Source: Takakia lepidozioides
Taxonomy: Eukaryota > Streptophyta > Takakiopsida > Takakiales > Takakiaceae
Assembly (NCBI GenBank): GCA_030704615.1
Contig: CM060731.1
Location: forward strand, 18,042,001 to 18,106,000
Direction: 5' to 3'
Length of the DNA stretch: 64,000 nt
The notes under the pieces are model-generated. The model was given only the letters and a program-made list of their open reading frames with translations, was not told where the DNA came from and made no database searches. The position numbers were made by a program, and so were the translations under genes. Of the stretch, positions 56,291-64,000 are shown one piece after another; position 1 is the first letter of the stretch; each line of letters begins with the position of its first letter.

Positions 56291-58000
56291 TTAACATATA
56301 GCATTTTTTAACAATTATTTATGATTAATAATCGGGTTGAGAATTGGAGCCTCACAAATGTCCCTCATTCCGGCTATCAATGATACTATAAAAAACTATC
56401 ATCCCAGGGTTTCAATACTTGACCGTTCTCTATTTTTCAAGTTACTTATAAAAAGACAAGATTTCAGGCTACATAACCGTCGGATATCTCGCCGGACATA
56501 CCCCAGAAACCAGCTGTTAGTAAACAATCAAATAACCTCAAATCCGCCCAACACTAGTCTTGACCTTCTTTTCTTTGGATTATTAGGTTGTCGTTATTCT
56601 AAAGAAAAGATCACACATAGTGTCAAAAATTGCTAAGTACCTTTTGTCACCTCCTCTCCTATGCTGAAAACTACTTCCATGATGTGCCTTCTCCACATAA
56701 CACCTCCCTTAGGTAACATTTTTATTATTGAACAATTTATGAAAAATAAATGGATGAATTTTCAAGTTTAGTATGATTCCACTATTTACAAAGAGGAGCC
56801 CCATACACGACTAGCAGCAGAACACAGCGTTCGTTCCGGACTCTTTTTTCTCTACAGCCCCAGGATAATTTCTGCCTAATGCAAGACACTGTATGGGTCG
56901 TTCCCGAGCGGTGTTTTTAAATCTGGCGAGACAAATCGTCAGATTTCGACCAGAAATGGGTCGGCTACTTTTATAAAGGAATTATCGGACTAAAAATAAA
57001 AAATTCGCCAGAAAGCCCCAATGGTTAGATATCAGGAGCCAGATTTTTCCTACGTGGACCTGTTAAAATGTGACACCTGTTATATAGCCACTTTTCTAAC
57101 CCTACCACCTCGTTATTCTCGCCACATAGGCACTGGGTAGAATTTACATGTAGCCTTTGTGGCGATTTTGGAAAAGTGAAGAAAAACAACTCTGTTCAGG
57201 AGTCTTTTTTCTTTACAGCTCCCTGAGGATAATTTCTGCCTAACGCAAGACACTGTATGGTGGTGAGGGGAACGCACAATTGCTGCATGGCTAAGGTTGA
57301 TTTTTCCTTTGTAAGTCATTTCGTTGAATAGCAAGCCATAAAGGGGTGGCTGGGTCAACCAGTTACGTTCCAGATAGTGTAGTTTTGGTGGGCTTTCAAT
57401 AGCATAATTTCCCAGCTACTCCTGTTATGCTGTGGAGCCCATGGGCTTGGGCGTAATCTGGCACGTTTTCCACACAATCTTAAATGCAGTTGCTCAAGAT
57501 TCCCACGCCCTCCGGGCTATGGAATCTTGATTAGCGTAAAGCCCTCCTTGCAGGACCTCACCTAATAGTTGTGGGGACTTTCAAATCCCCTTATGAAATA
57601 TGATCAGGAACTCCGCATGGAAGGCCCTCTTATGGAACGCCCTAGTGGGATGTCGAACCCACATGTACAATTTGATTGGCCGGCCCAGGCCCCACATTCC
57701 CTCGTTCCAGGGCTCTCGTATCATGGGGAAATGCCATGATTAGCGCCAATTGAGTCCTCATTCATTGAGACGGCCAAAACCAATTTAAGAAAAACAAATC
57801 CACAACGGCCTAACATTGGCACACGTTTCTTTCCCAATTTCCATTTCAACGTGCTGTAAAATCATATCTATCCCTACTAATAATTATAGGACGAAGTGTA
57901 GATATCCAGTTATATACCTGCACTACCTCAACTGTATCACTACACCCGCTCAAATGAGGCATCCACCGTCTAGTAACAATCTTACAATCTAACCATATTT
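56291..58000. repeat. Intergenic DNA with a ~65-bp direct repeat
   Basis: No supported gene. 56835-56898 and 57196-57262 share GGATAATTTCTGCCTAA.GCAAGACACTGTATGG together with an upstream AGTCTTTTTTCT.TACAGC. Short palindromic pairs occur near 57490-57560 (GGAATCTTGA/TCAAGATTCC). This region is downstream of GIF1. Confidence 0.5.
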
Positions 58001-60263
58001 TCACAAACTACTACCGTCAGAGCCCTTCAAATAAGAAGCCTCAGGTTCATCCCCACCCTGCCCAGATCCTCCATCTCTACCTGGGTGTCCAAGGGGAGAA
58101 GAAACCCCCATATCTGATCCACCTCCCGCTCCGCGCATGTCACCTCGCAAGCCCATGCTCGTCTGGATTCCATCTCTAGAGCCTCCAGGTCTGCCATGAT
58201 CTGACAACCCCCCGGACATCGGAGAGCCATTACCACCCATACCTGTATCGTTGGACAACATGTGCATTCCGCTACTTCCACCCGACACCATACCAGCTTG
58301 TTGGCTGTAGAACGATTGGTGTGACATGTGAGGCGAACCCTGCTGAGTTTGTTGCAGGTATTGAGGGATTGAAGTTCGTTGGCTCATCATGAGTTGTTGT
58401 TGTTGCTGCTGCAGGTACTGTTGTGCTGGTTGCATTGACTGCATTTGGGAAGCCTGCATCATCCCCTTCAAATTGTAGTTAGACATATAAAATCCGATCT
58501 CCAACAGATGGTTCAGTGCCCAGTGTGTGTTGTCAATCTTCAACAGATAAGACCTCCACATATATACAACCTCACCAACCCCTCGAATAAGGATCATTGT
58601 ACATCTATTTCTATCAGATGATCCCCCATCTGCACCGATACTTCCAAGTTACTTGCAGTCCCCACACTAAAGCCTTATGACTAGATCTATATGTTCATTT
58701 CTCTGTGCAGGTTTCAGGGAAGCACCTGAGGTGAAGTGTGACCTCCTTGTGGCTGTGCATCAGCTATGGCCGCCAGATACATAAGATTTTGCTGCAGCTT
58801 CGCTTGATACCTGTAAAACCTCCCTCACCATCATTCTGGATTCCATGACATCTAGGTAGTACATATAACATATTGGAAACTTAGCAGTCCAGGACATGCT
58901 AAGATTCGTTATGAATATCATGATCTATCGGGCGTTAACGATGCTCGCAGGAGAGAAATAATGCAACACAATCTCAAGCTTTCAGACTCTTAAACTGACA
59001 GTGTACATTGCAATGAGATGCGTAGCCATGTGCACCATCATCTCAGTGACTGTGCAGCAAAATCTCTTCCAAGCTACACAAGTTAGACTGCTTATAGGGA
59101 GCAAGGAAATTTTTAAAGTTGTGCCTATCTAAACCACGGACCCCTCCATCGTCATTGGAAGCCCAAACAAGCAGTCCAGCGGATGAAGCACTGTAACAAC
59201 ACGTGGTAAATCACTCAAACGATGTGGAATGGTGGCTGCGACCGGGGAACCTACGTCGCGCACTCATTGAGCTTGCCGAGGTTTTGGTTGTCAAGAATGG
59301 CAAGAATGAGCTGCTTGTTTTCGTCCAGATACTGCACCCGATCCCACATCATCCGCGCACATGATTAGACAGAAAGGACAATTTTCAACCAGGAGTGCAG
59401 TCATAGAAAACGGAGGGGGTACAAGATCAGATCTCGAGTAAGTCCTGATCATTGATTTACATTATTTTCCGGCGACTGTCATATTTCTACACGCTGAGGT
59501 ACAGTCTTACCACTCTCTCCTAACTGAATTCAGGGTTTAGGGCTTTGTTTGGAGTCCCTGAAAGGAAAGGATCTCTCTCTCTCCTCTCTTGTCACAGTTA
59601 GGAAGCGGAAACTCAGGCCCCAGCCAGTCCATGCAAGCCTGGCAGCATCAGGTTTCAACAGAGAGTTCTCGAGCTGCAACTCATTCCAGCTCACTGCCAA
59701 CTTTCACAAATCGTTTCCAGCGCCCTACAGGTACAACTATACATATCCCTCGGCCACCCGAGTTGCAGAGGCAAGCCTGGAAGTCTCTCAGGGATGAGTT
59801 CCAGTCTGACTTGAGACTGAAAATCAGAGTGTTGAGTACAACTAGATCTATAGGCCAAATGGACTAGTGTCTGGTATGGATCTCTGGTTTGAAAGAAGTG
59901 GCGCTCTTTGAGGGGAGTGCATTGGCCATTAGCTGCTGCTTCGCGAAGAATGCAGGAAAGCCAGAGACACGATTGGCCCGACATGTTAAACTTCAACTGG
60001 TTCGAAGTATCTGGATGATGCGAAGAAGAAAATATGAAGGGAGAGGATGATATACAGAGAGTTCCTAACAGTCGCAAGCATACCTGTAACTGACATATGA
60101 ATTGAACGAACTTACTCTGAGATTCCAAATGAATAAAGAAGCCGACAAGAAAGAAGATGACTATTCACCAGATGGCTTGGACAGCACTCCGGTGTCGGCT
60201 TTGAACGAAGGCTGCACCTTACTATCGCGTCAGTGCACGAAGTATGTGCTACATATCGACTCA

Positions 60264-60294
<31 letters not shown>

Positions 60295-60383
60295 CCTGGT
60301 CGTATCCACGGTAAAACAAGTACCTTCTGAATGAGTTCAGTGGTGATATTGTTGCTGGCGTACGCGGCCATTTGCTGCTGCAT
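58001..60383 (-). CDS. GIF1: GRF-INTERACTING FACTOR (AN3/GIF1, SSXT family), four exons, intact
   Basis: Exon 1 60383-60324 (MQQQMAAYASNNITTELIQK, donor GTACTT); exon 2 59331-59255 (YLDENKQLILAILDNQNLGK..NECA, donor GTAGGT); exon 3 58810-58726 (YQAKLQQNLMYLAAIADAQP.., donor GTGCTT); exon 4 58453-58001 (ASQMQSMQPAQQYLQQQQQQ ... SYLKGSDGSSL). Phases agree (0, 2, 0) and give about 224 aa, near the 210 aa of Arabidopsis AN3. Exons 1-3 form the SNH domain, which binds the QLQ domain of GRF transcription factors. The C-terminal half is Gln- then Gly-rich, typical of the transactivation part, and recruits SWI/SNF remodelers in the nucleus to promote cell proliferation. No stop or frameshift is present, unlike its surroundings. 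The ORF upstream of exon 4 in the same frame is intron read-through. Confidence 0.95.
60268..60296 (-). repeat. (GA/CT)n microsatellite in GIF1 intron 1
   Basis: An uninterrupted CT dinucleotide run of about 12 units on the plus strand (GA on the gene strand), shortly after exon 1. GA repeats close to plant promoters can bind BPC/GAGA-type factors; that role is only a possibility here. Confidence 0.85.
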
Positions 60384-60649
60384 GATAAACGCTCTCTCTA
60401 CATCCACACACGCTTACTAGGCTGACTCGCACAAGTATTTTGTCAAGGCAGAGTCACAGACAGACGCAGGCAAATCTCTGCGGTGGAAGAACTAAAAAGC
60501 ATGGACCGGGAGCCTGCAATGTTCTCCAAAAGCTACCGCAAGTTAACAAGCTGGCCAAGAGCGGTTGAGCGAGTGATGAGCGAAAGAGAGCAATAGAGAA
60601 ATATGCCTTGAATGCAGCTCAGCCAATTTCGGCTAAGAGCACGCAGTGT

Positions 60650-60672
60650 GTTTACGTATATATACTGCAAGG
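60650..60672 (-). promoter_or_regulatory. Candidate GIF1 TATA region
   Basis: On the gene strand GCAGTATATATACGTAAAC lies about 275 bp upstream of the ATG, compatible with a TATA box and a 5' leader of about 240 nt. No transcript data; other start sites are possible. Confidence 0.35.
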
Positions 60673-61776
60673 AAACAAACACAGCACAATCCCCGGGAGC
60701 CTGACAAGCCGGGGGAGAAACTTTAACACAGCACTGCACAGACACAAGGAACAAAGGCTGGATGCTGCTGCTTTAACCCCCTTCAACACTTCGGCGTCCA
60801 GAGTTTGCGCCGCAGCACCTAAACCCGCTCAAACACAAACTCTACCTCCACAACGTGAGGCGGCTACAGGTATCGTGAAATGCAAGTCCACTGAAGGAAG
60901 GTGAGAGGGGACACACGAAGCGATCGGCGCGCGGCGCGGGGGCTCGCAATGAATGCAACAGCGCCATGGCTGCCAAAGCTGCGCAGAGCACCTGCCTTTA
61001 CTACTCATCACTCTGCCACCATCTCTCCCACGCCTACTGCCGGTCCCCCCGCCCCCCCCGCTCTCCGGTCACCCCCCTCATGCCCACCGGCTCGCCCCGT
61101 CGCCTGAGCAGCCTTTATAGCCGCTGCGCCCGCGGCAGGGGACCATTCTCTCACTAACTACCCCTGCTAGCGCCCGCTTAGCATCTGATTAGCGATGGAT
61201 TAGTGACGCTGTTAGAGCATCTCCTGTTAGAGAGCAATAAGCAGGTGGGCAAGTTGATGGAGGAAGGAGGAAGGAGGGAGGAGGAAGGAGGAGGGTCTGT
61301 GGGAGCTGACAAGAGTTAAGGCAACAGTTAAGTGAGAAATAAAGAGGCAAGGTGCTTGATTTCTCAGATCCAGACATATGCTCTGACACATTTCATGTCT
61401 GCAAAAGGACGCATGTTGAATTTAAAGCCAAGCTAAATTTTGGCACACACTCTTCGTACTTTGTGATGCACTTATACCATCACTTTGACTCCAACCACTC
61501 TAATTAGAGGCCCGGTCAAAGAAAGCTTTGAAATGCTTGGAATCCCTGGAAGATAAAAGAGGAGAATGCTTTTGTAGGTAGGGAGGAGGATGGGAGCAAT
61601 GCAGGCACTGATGACTGGCCAGTGGCAGGGGGTGTGAATGTTGGGAATCAATGGAGATACTGGGCTTCAGGGTTGTGTGTCTGAAGCAGCGGTGGAAGGT
61701 TCGTTTGGGTCCATGGAGGAACCAAAGTGAGAACCATTTGGGGATACCTACCTTTTGTGCAGTATGAGAGGACAAC
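60673..61776. other. GIF1 upstream region, no further gene
   Basis: GC-rich around 60920-61130, with a C-rich run near 61036-61080, and purine-rich GGAGGAAGGAGG repeats at 61255-61295. The ORFs here are low-complexity shadows. Confidence 0.45.
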
Positions 61777-61778
61777 TA

Positions 61779-62842
61779 CACTAGACCCTCTTTAAATGTT
61801 ACCTCCATATATGTTATATATCTTTTATTGTTACGTTTTTTACACTCTGTAGAATATTACACTAGGAAAGAGTCAAAGAGTGTTATTTGTTAAGTGTTAG
61901 GAAAGTCATACTCTCTATGGTGTAAAACCACCCTCTCTATTTGTTACATGTCATTATGCACCTCCAATTAGTTGGTGGGATTTGGAACCTCCGATTAAGA
62001 TCACAACCATAGTGATGTTGCCTCCCAATACAAACAGTAAGTGGCAACCTATGGATGCAGGAATCATAAGATGTTTCAAAGCTCATTACAAAAAGCTTTT
62101 TATTCATCATCAAATTGAGAGTTTAATGGCCGATAGAGCTCCCGCGGTTGATGCATACCAAACTGTCCAGATGGTTGAGCAAGCATGGAGCATCCATGTA
62201 AGTTGTGATACCATTAGGCATTGTTGGAGGCAATGTGGTTTGTTTCAAATGCCGAACCTGAATGGGCTCTCCGGAACGGAGATTGGTGATGCTTCTGGAT
62301 GAAGTACAAATGTAGAGTTGGATGAAATTGATGGACTTTTGTATCAGTTCGCTGAGCTTTCCGTCCTTCATGGTGTTGAGGCTCCGACCATGATGCCTTG
62401 GAGTTTCTTAATTTTGAGGCTCAGTTTGATTTAAACGAGCCATTTCAACCAAACGATGATGAGATTTGGGACGTGGTTGGTCCAACGGAAGAAGTCGAGG
62501 AACACGACGAAGAGGAAATTTTAATTCCACAAGAGTCCGCAGTATTATTTTCAAAAGTTAATGCCGCACCACATACTATTCAGCTTTATATCAAAATGTT
62601 ATCAATTCAAAAAGAATTGCACACCGCTAGGACATCCAATTCTAGACAAACGGACCTTTTTTCTTACTTAAATTTAAATTAATGTGTAAATGTTACTTTC
62701 CATCTAGTGGACCTCGTTTAAGTGTGACCTTTATAATTGTTAGGGTGGGATATTTTTCCCTCCTTTAGGGTTAGTTGTTATATATCTGTAAATGTTATGT
62801 TTTCCTTACTCTCCATGCATAACATTTAAAGAGGGCCGACTG
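61779..62842 (+). mobile_element. Pogo/Tigger-like DNA transposon, internally deleted, with TIRs and TA TSD
   Basis: Terminal inverted repeats CACTAGACCCTCTTTAAATG (left) and CAGTCGGCCCTCTTTAAATG (right, complement) are flanked by TA (61777-61778 and 62843-62844). Inside, 61982-62302 encodes VMLPPNTNSKWQPMDAGIIR, CFKAHYKKLFIHHQIES and an AWSIHV/TIRHCWRQCGLF region, the C-terminal part of the DDE_1 core of pogo/Tigger/jerky proteins. After a frameshift, 62398-62682 gives a Glu-rich tail (EEVEEHDEEEILIPQES). The N-terminal HTH and the first catalytic Asp are missing. The element is about 1.06 kb. Confidence 0.88.
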
Positions 62843-62844
62843 TA

Positions 62845-64000
62845 CAGTGCCTGTCTGGATTGGTAATGTATATACTCCAGGAAGATGTGCGGCGTCAGAG
62901 AGAAATATGGGCACATGTGAAGATGAAAGCCTACAGCAGAAACAACATCACATTCATGTGTGTGCCAGAGAGGGTCAGGTGCACCAGTCCCTTCCTCCAG
63001 TCCAATTAAGTCTTGTATGTAGTTAGCAGTGGCATCTCTTCAACCTTATGGGGAACCTGTTGGGCCAATCCAAACTTTCTCTTTTGCCAACAGATATTGA
63101 GGGCTGAAATATGAGAGGCATAGCTTCATTGCACAAGTATCTTGACTGAGCTGCCTCTGGTAGGTATGTGGATCAAGGGCTTGGAAGATAACAGCAGGGG
63201 AGGGAGGGAGGAGGTGAGGCAGAAGAGAGGACCGTGACAGTCAAAAGTGACAGAAGACAGTAGTTCACGAAACTCAGGAGTTGAGAAATTAAGCACGAGA
63301 TGGGTGGAAGGGGCTTGGAGGTGTAAGACAAAAGAGGACTTTCTGTGTGGTATTCTGTGCTCATAAATGAGAAAGTAAGAAAAAAGGAATGTTTGGAAAG
63401 AGAGCAATATACTTCAATACGTATGTGTGAATATACAGATATCGATGTATATTAAGTCATTTCTTCTGAAGTTGCTTCGTCTCTTCACTTTGGCAATGTG
63501 GCCCTCATGAAGCTGGGTGGCGGGTCCGGCGATAGGGACATAGTAACACACTAGACCTACCCATAAACGCCCTAAGGCACAGAATAGGGATGTACTCATC
63601 TGAACATATATGCTATAGACTTTAAGCTAGCACGAAGGGAAGTTAAGGAGGGTAGAATGGCTGTCAGTCAGTACCTCACACATGGGTTTCTCCTCCCAAG
63701 ACCAGCATCAATTAAAGTGAGGACATGCAAAATTATCCATGCTAAAGTGAACAAGAAGCTTCAAGATGGCGTTACAGATGCAAGCAAACATATGCAAGCA
63801 ATTTTTCTTTCATTGGAAACTAACTCAAATCACAAGTAAAACCTACTTACAAGGGGGCCGAGCAGAGTGGCACATGTGAGTGCCAGTCTCCATGATCCTA
63901 CGGGCAAATGATCTGTGTCCCAGATCTGGTGGGAACTAATGAGCAACTTCAAATTCAGAATGTCCTGCCTGACAGCAATGTGGAGAGAGGTCGTGTGAAA
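62845..64000. other. Stretch without a supported gene
   Basis: Several short ORFs without domain or codon bias; no RNA gene or transposon end recognised. Confidence 0.4.

Noticed and set aside
59549-60128. ORFs inside GIF1 intron 1
   Set aside because: No domain, no splice context, on either strand; they lie in a clearly defined intron.

Overview
This window is nuclear DNA of a large, transposon-packed plant-lineage genome. The best preserved ordinary gene is a four-exon GRF-INTERACTING FACTOR (AN3/GIF1, SSXT family) at 58.0-60.4 kb. A TIC32-like short-chain dehydrogenase with plant-type introns and the first exon of a uS13 (RPS18) gene also occur. Charophyte-like and moss-like transposon families dominate. 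A charophyte alga such as Chara fits best, but that is an inference from gene content. A run of exactly 500 N at 33122-33621 marks a scaffold join, so long-range order and orientation are uncertain.

Layout. 1-1.6 kb: hAT transposase, running off the left edge. 2.3-3.7 kb: two degenerate FCP1/NIF-like domains in tandem. 3.7-10.8 kb: an LTR element (called TE1 here) with CACAGCC minisatellites, the distal part of a coiled-coil ORF split by an 826-bp CACTA-type MITE, a polypurine tract and a second LTR copy. 11.3-16.4 kb: a multi-exon minus-strand gene of unknown function, next to a tract encoding CTD-like YTPxSPE heptads. 16.5-18.4 kb: tandem repeats with many GCGCGATCGCGC palindromes. 19.9-22.5 kb: an unclassified transposon-like ORF set. 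23.1-26.2 kb: telomere-motif satellite and TE1-like integrase. 26.2-28.8 kb: SDR gene with 1-nt frameshifts. 30.3-33.1 kb: a gypsy protease fragment next to a MULE-like transposase. 33.6-37.4 kb: 3' half of Ty3/gypsy element A. 40.7-54.4 kb: Ty3/gypsy element B with a LINE in its flank. 54.8-56.3 kb: LINE 3' fragment. 58-60.4 kb: GIF1. 61.8-62.8 kb: pogo/Tigger-like element.

The most interesting system is the Ty3/gypsy family of elements A and B. Its polyprotein combines gag, zinc knuckle, a C5 cytosine DNA-methyltransferase domain (B), RT, RNase H, integrase and a C-terminal PHD finger. Its termini are not ordinary LTRs. On the right is R-L-R' (178-317-178 bp in A; 87-348-87 bp in B). On the left is L alone, followed by a putative self-priming PBS complementary to the middle of L. 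This is the A1...B1-A2-B2 split-direct-repeat layout known from Ngaro/PAT-type elements, here joined to a DDE integrase. Both copies have 4-bp matching target duplications (GCCC, AATG). In both, the left half is inverted relative to the right half, by real inversion or by misassembly.

Most coding regions carry nonsense changes or 1-nt deletions, and the deletions often fall in homopolymers. Some apparent pseudogenes may therefore be sequencing artefacts.
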